A stretch of DNA of 64,000 bases from Neokomagataea anthophila (lineage in GTDB: Bacteria > Pseudomonadota > Alphaproteobacteria > Acetobacterales > Acetobacteraceae), in the NCBI RefSeq assembly GCF_018122595.1, contig NZ_JAGRQH010000003.1:62001-126000 (forward strand), in the 5' to 3' direction. This document shows positions 23,082-31,563 of the stretch, in pieces. A program made the position numbers and the translations under genes. The notes beneath the pieces are model-generated. The model had not been told where the DNA came from. It was given only the letters and a program-made list of their open reading frames with translations, and did no database searches. Within the stretch, counting starts at the first letter, position 1, and every line of letters starts with the position of its first letter.

Positions 23082-25289
23082 ATGGGCACGGATCTGGCTG
23101 GTCATATTGAAGATACGCGTTTCGCTGAGGCTTTGAGCGAGCGTTATATTGCGTATGCCATGTCCACTATCATGTCCCGATCGCTGCCGGATGTGCGCGA
23201 TGGGTTGAAGCCGGTACATCGGCGCTTGCTGTATGCCATGCAGCAATTGAAGCTTGATCCATCTTCGGGTTTTAAGAAATGCGCCCGTGTTGTTGGTGAC
23301 GTCATTGGTAAGTTTCACCCGCATGGTGATGCTTCGGTTTATGATGCATTGGTGCGCCTCGCGCAGGATTTTGCGGTGCGTTATCCGTTGGTAGAGGGGC
23401 AAGGCAATTTTGGTTCCGTTGACGGTGATGGTGCGGCGGCCATGCGTTATACGGAAAGCCGCCTGACGGAAGTTGCATGGACGCTGCTGGATGGCTTGGC
23501 CGATGATGCCGTGGACTTCCGGGCGACGTATGACAACGAAGATCATGAGCCAGTTGTGCTCTCTGGCACGTTTCCGAATTTGCTGGCGAATGGGGCTGCT
23601 GGTATTGCCGTAGGGATGGCGACGAGTATTCCGCCCCACAATGCTGCGGAAGTCTGCCGTGCTGCGAAGCTTTTGATTGAAAAGCCTGATGCTGAGGTGG
23701 CCGAACTGGTTGGGCTGATGCCGGGGCCAGACTTTCCGACGGGTGGTATTCTGGTGGAAGATCAGGATGCGATTATCCGGGCGTATGAGACGGGTCGTGG
23801 TAGTTTTCGTACGCGGGCGCGCTGGGATGTGGAGCAAGGGCGCTTTGGTACGTGGACGATTGTGGTTACGGAAATTCCGTATCAGGTGCAGAAATCACGC
23901 CTTATTGAGCAAATCGCGCAGCAGATGGATGAGAAGAAGCTGCCATTATTGGGTGATGTGCGTGATGAGAGCACGACGGAAATACGTCTGGTTTTAGAAC
24001 CGAAGAATAAGACGGTTGACCCTGATTTGTTGATGGAGACGCTGTTTCGCAATACGGCGTTAGAAAACCGTTTTAGCCTGAATATGAATGTGTTGGGTGG
24101 CGATCGTGTGCCGGGGGTTTTGTCCCTCAAGCAGGTTCTGCGCGCGTGGCTAGATCATGTGCATGAGGTTTTGGTCCGGCGTTCTAATCATCGCTTGGCG
24201 GCAGTTTTGCGCCGCTTGGAGATTTTGGAAGGGTTCCTTGCGGTTTATTTGAATCTGGATGAGGTGATCCGGATTATCCGTGAGGAAGATCATCCTAAGG
24301 CTGCGTTGATGGAGACGTTTAGTCTGAGCGATATTCAGGCTGAATCTGTTTTGAATATGCGTTTGCGGTCCCTGCGACGTTTGGAAGAAATGGAGATCCG
24401 CAAAGAGCGGGACAAGCTTGATGATGAACGGCGCTCACTGGAAACTTTATTGGGGTCAGAAAAACGCCGTTGGACCCGTATTGGTCGTGATCTAGACGCA
24501 ACGATTAAGAAGTTTGGTGCGGGGGCTTTAGGGGACCGGCGTACGACGATTTCTGAACCGCCAAAAGCAATTGATTTGTCGGTTGCGTTTGAGGTGGATC
24601 GTGAACCCTTGACGGTTTTGCTCTCCCGTGAGGGATGGATACGGGCGATGAAGGGCCATAACCTTGATCCGGCGGGGCATCGCTTTAAAGAAGGTGATGA
24701 TGCTGGCGTCAGTGTGGAATGTCAGAGTACGGAGCGGCTGTGTTTGGTCGCGTCTGGTGGCAAGGCTTTCACGTTGAAAGTGGCAGATTTGCCGCGTGGG
24801 CGCGGGTTTGGTCAGCCCGTACGGACGCTTTTGGATATTCCGCAAGAAGATCGCATTATTGCGATGTTTGCGGTGCGTGACGATGGCAAGCGTTTGATTG
24901 CGTCCGCGCATGGGCGCGGCATGATCGTGGCAGATAGCACGATGGTGGCCGAAAAACGAACGGGCAAACAGGTCTTTAACATTAAGCCCGGTGAGGCTGT
25001 ATTTGCGTGTATGGAGGCCGTCGGCACGCATGTTTTGACGTTGGGTGAGAACAAGCGTGCGCTGATTTTCCCGATGGAACAACTGCCTGAGATGAGCCGT
25101 GGCGCAGGTGTTGCTCTTCAGAAGTTGGGTGAATTTACGCTCCGCGATATTCGGACGTTCACCATGGCTGATGGGCTGGTTTGGCAAGAGGGGCAGCGTG
25201 CTCGGAGTGCCGCTGATTTATCTGCATGGGAAGCGCGGCGTGGTGCGCTGGGTAAAGCGGCTTCTCAGTGGATGTTGCGGAAGGGGTAA
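23082..25289 (+). CDS. parC: DNA topoisomerase IV subunit A
   Basis: The breakage-reunion subunit of topoisomerase IV, which separates daughter chromosomes. About 735 residues from ATG 23082, which follows an AGGAG site by five bases (GTG 23049 is less likely). The catalytic tyrosine is Y123 (AAMRYTESR). The quinolone-determining segment reads KFHPHGDASVYDAL: the position of E. coli ParC S80 is alanine and that of E84 is aspartate. A long coiled-coil (LRSLRRLEEMEIRKERDKLD) leads to the C-terminal beta-pinwheel domain, which looks short and ParC-like rather than GyrA-like. parE is not in this window. Confidence 0.95.
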   Translation: MGTDLAGHIEDTRFAEALSERYIAYAMSTIMSRSLPDVRDGLKPVHRRLLYAMQQLKLDPSSGFKKCARVVGDVIGKFHPHGDASVYDALVRLAQDFAVRYPLVEGQGNFGSVDGDGAAAMRYTESRLTEVAWTLLDGLADDAVDFRATYDNEDHEPVVLSGTFPNLLANGAAGIAVGMATSIPPHNAAEVCRAAKLLIEKPDAEVAELVGLMPGPDFPTGGILVEDQDAIIRAYETGRGSFRTRARWDVEQGRFGTWTIVVTEIPYQVQKSRLIEQIAQQMDEKKLPLLGDVRDESTTEIRLVLEPKNKTVDPDLLMETLFRNTALENRFSLNMNVLGGDRVPGVLSLKQVLRAWLDHVHEVLVRRSNHRLAAVLRRLEILEGFLAVYLNLDEVIRIIREEDHPKAALMETFSLSDIQAESVLNMRLRSLRRLEEMEIRKERDKLDDERRSLETLLGSEKRRWTRIGRDLDATIKKFGAGALGDRRTTISEPPKAIDLSVAFEVDREPLTVLLSREGWIRAMKGHNLDPAGHRFKEGDDAGVSVECQSTERLCLVASGGKAFTLKVADLPRGRGFGQPVRTLLDIPQEDRIIAMFAVRDDGKRLIASAHGRGMIVADSTMVAEKRTGKQVFNIKPGEAVFACMEAVGTHVLTLGENKRALIFPMEQLPEMSRGAGVALQKLGEFTLRDIRTFTMADGLVWQEGQRARSAADLSAWEARRGALGKAASQWMLRKG

Positions 25290-25622
25290 AGTAGGGTCTC
25301 GTGCGAGGTCGGTCAGCAGTGAGTGATGGTTCCTCGTGCTGCTCATGATGAGTACGGTATGCGGGCAATACGGTGAGGCTCCAAGTTTAGCTCTTCTTTT
25401 TTTACGCTACTTGTGAGTGTAGGCAGTTTTGGCCTGCGCGCTTTGCAGGGGGCACGTGTTTTCTAGAAAACACGGCCCATGAGTTTGTGCTTTACACGAT
25501 GTAGGCTGCTTGTTGCCGATGTTGTGTGGGGATTTGCAGTTGGAGCTTTGTCGACATGAGGTTGTTATCAACCATGTTAAAATGTGCCAACTGAAATCAC
25601 CCACTTTATTAGCGGTTAAATA
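25290..25622. other. Intergenic region between convergent parC and ABC permease gene
   Basis: No credible gene. It carries a perfect 20-base palindrome at 25455-25474 (CGTGTTTTCT then AGAAAACACG) and a T run near 25402-25410. The genes on both sides point inward, so this is a place for terminators, but none has a canonical stem plus T run. Confidence 0.5.
25455..25474. repeat. Perfect 20-bp palindrome
   Basis: CGTGTTTTCTAGAAAACACG, fully self-complementary, centred on a CTAG. It has no T run on either side. It may be a cruciform-prone site, a binding site or a converging transcription stop. Confidence 0.6.
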
Positions 25623-26636
25623 TCAAAGGGGGCCTGCTCGCCGCCGCAGATACCCTGCGGCTACCAGTGCGACAACTCCGATAGCAAACCCAGCGAGTGT
25701 TTCACCTGAATGTGCCTGCAACGCGCTCCAGAATGAAATATTGGCTTTCATTTGAGGCGGTAATTGCTCTCCTTGTGCTGAGAAGGACGGAATATGGTGC
25801 AGGCCCTGCCAAAGGTGGGCCAAGACATACTCGCCAATCCATTGACTTTTTACGTGCTTCCAGATCGCTGTAATGCCTCGATATGTACCATTTTCAATGG
25901 CCTCTATCGTCGTAAGAATACCGATAACGACTGTAGCCCATAGGAGCGGATAAGAGCGCATAATCCCTGACCATAGAAGGAGTAGTGCCCAGATCGGAAA
26001 CCACCACAAAATGAGCAGCATTCCTCCCAGCGGTACTGCCGTCAGGCAGAACCAGAGAAACGCAAAGAGATTTTCCCATGAAGCGAAGCGCAGGCCTATT
26101 ATGCTATTCGGTATAATAAAATCGCCGATTATGATCCCGCTGGACAATGCAATTAGTGCCCATTGAGCGCACCAAGTGGTGAGTGGAATACCCACACTGC
26201 AAAAGAGTATCCGAGCTAGAACGACGGCGCTTTCGGGCACGGGTAAAGATTTCCAGAAGAGGATTGTTTGGTCTCGCCTGTCGCGCAAGAAGGCGGAAGA
26301 GGCATACAAACCCGTTACGATTAGTCCGGCAACGGGAGCGATGCCTGTGGAGAGCAGTCCAATCACTGCAATTGCGGCAGCTTTGCCTTCAAGGCTATTA
26401 TCTTCGTTGGGGTTGAAACCTATTCTTTGGGCATTGATTGAGAAATTTGTCGCATGCACGGTAATCGGATGCCCGGCAGCGAGTGCCCAGAATGTGTGAA
26501 CAATCTCCATAATAACCATGATTGCGACTGGGGCGAGTGTCAGCACCACGGGCGTCATCCATAGCCCGCGATATTGTTGAAACTCTTTGCGGAGTTCGCA
26601 GAATACTTGCCGCGAAAATAATTGAATCCCGCTCAT
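25623..26636 (-). CDS. ABC transporter permease
   Basis: A membrane subunit of an ABC exporter with about six spans: for example VVLTLAPVAIMVIMEIV, AVIGLLSTGIAPVAGLIVTG, IPLTTWCAQWALIALSSGII and GGMLLILWWFPIWALLLLW. ATG 26636 with an AGGAGAG site overlaps the stop of the ATPase gene (ATGA), so the two form one unit. The loop after the second span contains RDRRDQTILFWKSLPVP, typical for permeases of YtrA-regulated ABC systems. Substrate unknown; cell-envelope stress or antimicrobial export is the common role for relatives. Confidence 0.82.
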   Translation of the reverse strand: MSGIQLFSRQVFCELRKEFQQYRGLWMTPVVLTLAPVAIMVIMEIVHTFWALAAGHPITVHATNFSINAQRIGFNPNEDNSLEGKAAAIAVIGLLSTGIAPVAGLIVTGLYASSAFLRDRRDQTILFWKSLPVPESAVVLARILFCSVGIPLTTWCAQWALIALSSGIIIGDFIIPNSIIGLRFASWENLFAFLWFCLTAVPLGGMLLILWWFPIWALLLLWSGIMRSYPLLWATVVIGILTTIEAIENGTYRGITAIWKHVKSQWIGEYVLAHLWQGLHHIPSFSAQGEQLPPQMKANISFWSALQAHSGETLAGFAIGVVALVAAGYLRRRAGPL

Positions 26637-27559
26637 TGTCCGCTCTCCTTTTGGGTGTGTCCCCACTCGCCTACACCAGTCATTTCTGGTCGTGCTGTTT
26701 CCATCAGTCGAACCAGCACATCTGCTAGTCTTGGGCTGCGCACTTCACCTAAAATGCGGATCATATCTGCTGTGACGCCGGGTGACTTTGTGAGATCGAA
26801 GAGAAACTGTGCTTGCCCAAGTGAGCGCCACTCCGCAATTGGGCCGAGCCTGCGTGCCTCTGTCTCCCGCTCTGGTATGGCTCTGAGCTCGAAAAACCGT
26901 GTCTCCAGTGCGTCTATGGCTTCCTGAAAAACAACTTTGCCTTCAGACAACACCACGACATCCGTGAGAATATGCTCGATTTCCTCAACCTGATGTGTGC
27001 TGACGAGAATAGTCCGTTCTTCAGAAGCGAACTCCTCAAGCAGGGTCCGGTAGAAGGTTGTGCGAAACACCAAATCGAGGCCAAGTGTCGGCTCATCGAG
27101 AACAAGAAGACGCGCATCGATAGCGAGAACAACTGCTAGATGGAGCTGTACAACCATGCCTTTCGACATGTGTTGAACCTTCATCTTTCGTCCGACTGTT
27201 GTGCGTGCGAGAAACCGTTCTGCTTTTGCGCGGTCGAAGCGTGGATGAATGCCTTCAACGTAGTCGAGAACCTGTGTTGCGGTCATCCAGCGGGGGAGAA
27301 TGGCCGTGTCGGCGATGAATGTTACATCTTCCATCATCGCTCCGCGCTGTACCCATGGATCAAGTCCATTGACGCGCAAGTGACCTTCAGCCCCGGCTAG
27401 ACCAACAATAGCGCGCAGGAGTGTTGTTTTGCCTGAGCCATTGGCACCGACAAGCCCGACAATGCGCCCTGCTGGTATAGCAAGATCAACCCCGTTAATC
27501 CCGCGCTTGCCCTTGTAGCGCCGCGTGACGCCTTTTGCGTCGATGCACAATTCCGTCAC
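26633..27559 (-). CDS. ABC transporter ATP-binding protein
   Basis: The ATPase partner of the permease. Walker A GANGSGKTT is at about residues 38-46 and Walker B LLVLDEPTLGLD about 150-161; the H-loop is VSTHQVEE. The signature motif is MSKGM where LSGGQ is usual, a change typical of some export-type drug and bacteriocin ABC proteins. The C-terminal extension (about 90 residues) is accessory. It overlaps the regulator gene upstream (27556-27559) and the permease gene downstream, so all three are cotranscribed from a promoter before the GntR gene. Confidence 0.9.
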   Translation of the reverse strand: MTELCIDAKGVTRRYKGKRGINGVDLAIPAGRIVGLVGANGSGKTTLLRAIVGLAGAEGHLRVNGLDPWVQRGAMMEDVTFIADTAILPRWMTATQVLDYVEGIHPRFDRAKAERFLARTTVGRKMKVQHMSKGMVVQLHLAVVLAIDARLLVLDEPTLGLDLVFRTTFYRTLLEEFASEERTILVSTHQVEEIEHILTDVVVLSEGKVVFQEAIDALETRFFELRAIPERETEARRLGPIAEWRSLGQAQFLFDLTKSPGVTADMIRILGEVRSPRLADVLVRLMETARPEMTGVGEWGHTQKESGQ

Positions 27560-27918
27560 GATATTTTCCTTTCCATAGCCAGAAGCTCCGCGGGGTCCAG
27601 TTCGAGCCTACGGATTGTCTCCAGTGTTTCAGGCCATTGTGTTGTCAGAAAAGTCTCTCGCTCTCGTGCGATTAGCTGCGCGCGCGCGCCCTCAAGTACG
27701 AACATGCCAAGCCCTCGTCGTTTCTCTACGAGGCCGTCATCGAGCAATGCGTGGAGCGCTTTCATCACGGTCATTGGGTTTACTTGGCAATCAGCAGCGA
27801 CTTGCCGAACGGAGGGGAGTGCCTCGCCTTCCTTGATCGCACCGTCAAGCATCGCCCGCATGATCCTATCGCGGATCTGGACATAGATCGGTACCGATTC
27901 ATCCCATACCTCATTCAT
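27556..27918 (-). CDS. GntR-family regulator, YtrA subfamily
   Basis: A 120-residue regulator with an N-terminal winged helix (PIYVQIRDRIMRAMLDGAIK, then LPSVRQVAADCQVNPMTVMK) and only a short helical tail for dimerisation, the mark of the YtrA subfamily. YtrA regulators repress the ABC operon they belong to. I chose ATG 27918 (GAAGGGGGTGAG site) over 27933. It is the first gene of the operon and probably controls the operator just upstream. Confidence 0.9.
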   Translation of the reverse strand: MNEVWDESVPIYVQIRDRIMRAMLDGAIKEGEALPSVRQVAADCQVNPMTVMKALHALLDDGLVEKRRGLGMFVLEGARAQLIARERETFLTTQWPETLETIRRLELDPAELLAMERKIS

Positions 27919-27952
27919 TCTCACCCCCTTCAAAACAGCCAGTTACTTGGCT

Positions 27953-27979
27953 GTGTAGTGTTATATATGTGTAGTACAC
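27953..27979 (-). promoter_or_regulatory. Candidate YtrA-type operator
   Basis: An 11-base dyad GTGTAGTACAC (27969-27979) with a partial copy GTGTAGTG (27953-27960) lies 35-60 bases before the regulator start. GTGTA/TACAC half sites are typical of YtrA-family autoregulation. A TATATAAC-like stretch between the copies could be the -10 region. Confidence 0.55.
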
Positions 27980-27980
27980 C

Positions 27981-28534
27981 ATATCTGTAAAGCACGACTC
28001 GCTTTTTATCATTCAGGAATGAGAAGCAATCTGGGGGCATGTTTCCATGATTGGCGGAGCGAACCGCAGAGCTTTTTGTAATGAGCGGTTTTTGGGCACT
28101 ATTGATTGAGGCAGTCCGTCCGAAGGCTCAGGCACCCGCCGCGCGGTCTTTGGCGCTATCAGAATGGGACGAAAGGGCGGTCTATTCCGGCGGAATTTGG
28201 TCTAACCCTTTATTCGATGGACGCAGGCAGGTGTTAGGCGGGTTTTCTTCGTACGGGTGCAGGGATCAGGGGCTTGTTTTGGGTAGGGTTTTCCGCGGCT
28301 GAACGGGTATTCGGGCGTATCACAAGGCGACGGGAGTGGCACAAAAGGAGTGTTGGCTGCACGAAGGGGTGTAAATGGGTTGAACAGTCCATATATGCGC
28401 CCGGATAACGTCTTGTCGTTTTTTACGCCCTCTGTAGTTGCTACTGGCGTTTATTGGGACCGCCTTTTCCATGTGGGTATTCGGGTGGGTTCAAAGGCTG
28501 TATCCAGTGAGGGTTACTGGTAAAGACCGTGCCA
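27981..28534. other. Unassigned 554-base intergenic stretch
   Basis: It lies between the GntR operon promoter and the end of bpt. Several short frames exist in all directions but none has both a good start and convincing composition. Two loosely similar GGGTATTCGGG motifs occur (near 28303 and 28471). Possibly a gene remnant or an untranslated RNA; I see nothing decisive. Confidence 0.4.
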
Positions 28535-29248
28535 TTATGGTGGCGAAAGTGCCTCCCAGTGTCCGTTATGAAACACTTCGGCGGGTTGGAAGCGCGCTTT
28601 ATAGGCCATTTTTGCGCTGCCCGGCACGTAATAGCCGAGGTATAGCTGTGAGAGGCCGATAGCACGGGTGTGTTGAATGAGCCAGAGTATGGAATATGTA
28701 CCCCAAGAATGCGTTTGGGGGGCGGGTTCATAGAACGTGTAAACGGCTGAAAGTCCGTCGGATAGGACATCAATCAGGCTAACGCAGACGAGTGTATCCG
28801 TGTCGTCCCGGAACTCAACGACATAGGTGGTGATGGGGGTATGCGCGATCATTGCCGCGTAATCATCCCATGACATGGTGACCATTTCGCCTTCAGCGTG
28901 GCGGGCGTTTTGATAGCGCTGGAAGAGGATGAATTGTTCTTCCGTTGGTAGTGGTGCATGGAGTGTGGCGTGGAGATTTGGATGGCGACGCCAGACGCGC
29001 TGCTGAGTGCGGGAAGGTTGGAAGTCAGCCACGGGTAAGCGTAATGACATGCAGGCGCGGCATGTGGCGCAGGCAGGTGTGTAAGCCATGGAGTGGCTGC
29101 GCCGAAAGCCAGCTTGGGCTAGGCGGTCATGAATAATATCTGCGTCTGGGCCGCCTAACGCGGTGATGAGCTTACGTTCTAAACGTTCGGGCAGGTACGG
29201 GCATGGCGCAGGGTCAGTTGTATAAAAGAGCTGCGGCCTGTGTTGCAC
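28535..29248 (-). CDS. bpt: Aspartate/glutamate leucyltransferase (arginyl-tRNA-protein transferase family)
   Basis: Adds leucine from charged tRNA to N-terminal Asp or Glu of proteins, marking them for ClpAP in the N-degron pathway. The 237-residue protein shows the family cysteines in CPYLPER and ACATCRACMSLR, the motif FRRSHSMAYTPAC and the C-terminal acyltransferase segments YTFYEPAPQTHSWGTYSI and LYLGYYVPGS. It starts with GTG at 29248. It diverges from cls. Confidence 0.9.
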   Translation of the reverse strand: MQHRPQLFYTTDPAPCPYLPERLERKLITALGGPDADIIHDRLAQAGFRRSHSMAYTPACATCRACMSLRLPVADFQPSRTQQRVWRRHPNLHATLHAPLPTEEQFILFQRYQNARHAEGEMVTMSWDDYAAMIAHTPITTYVVEFRDDTDTLVCVSLIDVLSDGLSAVYTFYEPAPQTHSWGTYSILWLIQHTRAIGLSQLYLGYYVPGSAKMAYKARFQPAEVFHNGHWEALSPP

Positions 29249-29378
29249 CGTTTGATCTGTCCTGCTGCTAATGGAGTGTCATACTAGCGTAATATTATTA
29301 GTCGTGCATCCTTGTTCTGAGTGATGCGCTTTTACATAATCATCTACTTGAGACCTGAGCCGAAGAAATGGAGCCTGC

Positions 29379-30803
29379 ATGAACCACTGGGGTGTGTTGC
29401 TGGAGTGGTTAGGGCATTTTTATGCTGTTCTACGGTGGGTTCTGCCATTGGGTGTGACGTTGCATGCCTTAAGGCGCAAGCAGGACACGGCGGCGTGTAC
29501 CGGGTGGATTGGCGTGTGTTGGATTGCGCCTGTCATTGGCACGGTCTTGTATATGATGTTCGGCATTAACCGGGTGCAGCGCCGAGCGCGGCGTTTGGTG
29601 GATGAGCATGCATGGGCAGGGCGTGAAACGCTCGCACAGTACCGGCATGTGGCGCAGGGGAATATGGCGCATTTGGCGCGGATGCTGGGCCGTTTAACGG
29701 AGCGTCCGTTGATGCGTGGGAATGTTTTGCGCGTTTTGCATGATGGGGATCAGGCTTACCCTGTGATGTTAGAGGCGATTAAGAACGCGCAATCTTCTGT
29801 GGTGTTATGCTCGTATATTTTTCGTGATGATACGATTGGCCGTGATTTTGTTGCCGCCCTAATTGATGCCAAGGCACGTGGTGTTGTGATTCGGGTTTTG
29901 GTAGATGGTATTGGGAGTGGTTATTTTCATTGCGGTGTAGCGCGGTCATTACGCCGGGCGGGCATACCGTGTAGCCGGTTTATGCATTCTGTTTGGCCGT
30001 GGCGTATGCCGTTCATTAACCTGCGGAACCACCGTAAAATTCTGATTATTGATGGCCGTTATGGTTTTATGGGCGGGCTGAATATCGGTGTGGAAAATAT
30101 ACTGAGCCTGAAGGCTAAACTCCCTGTAGCGGATACGCATTTTGCTGTGCAGGGCCCTGTGGTTAGGCAATTGGCTGAGGCTTTTGCGCGGGATTGGTCG
30201 TTTACGACCGGAGAAGAATTGCAAGGTGAGGCTTATTTCCCATTGGTGACTCCTCAAGGGGATATGCCAATGCGGGTGGTGACATCTGGCCCGGATGCTG
30301 ATCTTGAGAAGATTGAATATGGCATGCTGCAGGCCATTACTTTGGCAAGGCGCAGTGTGCGGTTAATGACGCCATATTTTGTGCCAGATGATCGGTTCTC
30401 AACGGTTCTGACACTGGCGGCGTTGCGTGGGGTTCAGGTCGATGTGGTGGTGCCGCGCAGCAGTAATCATGCGTTGATTGATTATGCACGTGATGCCAGC
30501 GTACGACCATTTTTAGACGCAGGGTGCCGGATTTGGATGGCGGCTCCGCCATTTAATCATTCTAAATTAATGGTTGTGGACGAGGAATGGAGTTTTGTTG
30601 GGAGCACAAATTTGGATGTGCGTTCCTTACGTCTAAATTTTGAGATTAATCTTGAAGTCTATGATGAGGGGGTAGCACAGGGCTTGGCGCAGTTCATTGA
30701 TAGCCGCCCACGCCAGCGTTTGACGCATCATGATGTGGATCGGCGGCCATTATGGATGCAGTTACGGAACTCTGCCTTGCGGTTATTGATGCCTTATTTG
30801 TGA
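29379..30803 (+). CDS. cls: Cardiolipin synthase
   Basis: A phospholipase D-type enzyme that makes cardiolipin from phosphatidylglycerol at the inner membrane. Two N-terminal membrane segments (HFYAVLRWVLPLGVTL; GWIGVCWIAPVIGTVLYMMF) precede two HKD motifs: NHRKILIIDG (about residue 213) and NHSKLMVVDEEW (about residue 390). Both are intact. Length 474 residues is normal for ClsA. ATG 29379 follows GAAATGGAGC. It diverges from bpt and converges with the EEP-family gene. Confidence 0.93.
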   Translation: MNHWGVLLEWLGHFYAVLRWVLPLGVTLHALRRKQDTAACTGWIGVCWIAPVIGTVLYMMFGINRVQRRARRLVDEHAWAGRETLAQYRHVAQGNMAHLARMLGRLTERPLMRGNVLRVLHDGDQAYPVMLEAIKNAQSSVVLCSYIFRDDTIGRDFVAALIDAKARGVVIRVLVDGIGSGYFHCGVARSLRRAGIPCSRFMHSVWPWRMPFINLRNHRKILIIDGRYGFMGGLNIGVENILSLKAKLPVADTHFAVQGPVVRQLAEAFARDWSFTTGEELQGEAYFPLVTPQGDMPMRVVTSGPDADLEKIEYGMLQAITLARRSVRLMTPYFVPDDRFSTVLTLAALRGVQVDVVVPRSSNHALIDYARDASVRPFLDAGCRIWMAAPPFNHSKLMVVDEEWSFVGSTNLDVRSLRLNFEINLEVYDEGVAQGLAQFIDSRPRQRLTHHDVDRRPLWMQLRNSALRLLMPYL

Positions 30804-30927
30804 GAGTGTTCTGCTTTTTCTGAAGAAAAAAACGTCTGAAGGTTGGGGCAGAAAGTGTTGAGTATGCATGTCCCATTTCGGTGCGTTGAGGCGTTCTGTT
30901 TTATTCGCCCCCACAGTGTTCAAACAT

Positions 30928-31563
30928 TTACGCGTGTTGGCGCAGGGTGAGGCAGATAGGGCGGTGATCGGACCCGAAGCGCGGGAGTGTTTTGGCTTCG
31001 ATACGTGAAAACCCTTTGGCGAGGCAGCGGTCTAAGCGTAGGGGCAGTCTGTTGAGCATATGATGGGTACGTTCTCTGGGGCCGATATCTTGGAAGCCGG
31101 GAAGGAAAACCGGTCCGACAATATTGAAGTCACCGATGATGAGGGCGTGTTTAGGAAGAATGTCGGCTGTTGTTTTGAGTTGGCGGCGGTTTAAGATTTG
31201 GCCGTGAGAGAGATGAACATTTGCAATTGAAAATGTTTTAAAATCAATAACTTGTGCATTTCTGCGTACAATGACGCCACGTGGTAAGCGGTATAATGTA
31301 GGTTTGGTATGGACGGGCAGTCGGCTCCAATAAGCAGTGCCGTGGGCGCGGCCGGGTAAAGGTGTACGGTCGTAAGTGCCGCCGAGTTCATGTGGGAGGA
31401 TATCTAATTCTGGGCGGGCTTCTTGAAAGGTGACGATATCGGGGTTTTCAGCCCGGATAAGGGTGAGAATATCTGTGAGGGTGGCGCCGTTAGTGTGCAG
31501 GAGGTTCCAGCTTAGGATTTTGATGACGTTGCCTGATGTCAGTGAAGAGACCGGGGAAATCAT
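30928..31563 (-). CDS. Endonuclease/exonuclease/phosphatase-family hydrolase
   Basis: A 211-residue metal-dependent hydrolase of the DNase I/EEP fold. Visible active-site motifs: SWNLLHTN (Asn), VTFQEARPE (Glu), IIGDFNIVGP (Asp/Asn) and FGSDHRPI (Asp-His). The substrate, a nucleic acid or lipid phosphodiester, cannot be told. ATG 31563 overlaps the stop of the membrane protein gene upstream as ATGA, so both are likely translated together. In acetic acid bacteria cls, EEP and this membrane gene are often neighbours, suggesting a lipid role, which is inference. Confidence 0.85.
   Translation of the reverse strand: MISPVSSLTSGNVIKILSWNLLHTNGATLTDILTLIRAENPDIVTFQEARPELDILPHELGGTYDRTPLPGRAHGTAYWSRLPVHTKPTLYRLPRGVIVRRNAQVIDFKTFSIANVHLSHGQILNRRQLKTTADILPKHALIIGDFNIVGPVFLPGFQDIGPRERTHHMLNRLPLRLDRCLAKGFSRIEAKTLPRFGSDHRPICLTLRQHA

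Noticed and set aside
28051-28302. Plus-strand frame of about 83 residues in the gap before bpt
   Set aside because: Non-ATG start, no ribosome site, no family pattern. Kept as unexplained region instead.
28208-28438. Proline-rich minus-strand open frame after bpt
   Set aside because: No start codon between the two stops, so it cannot be a gene as it stands.
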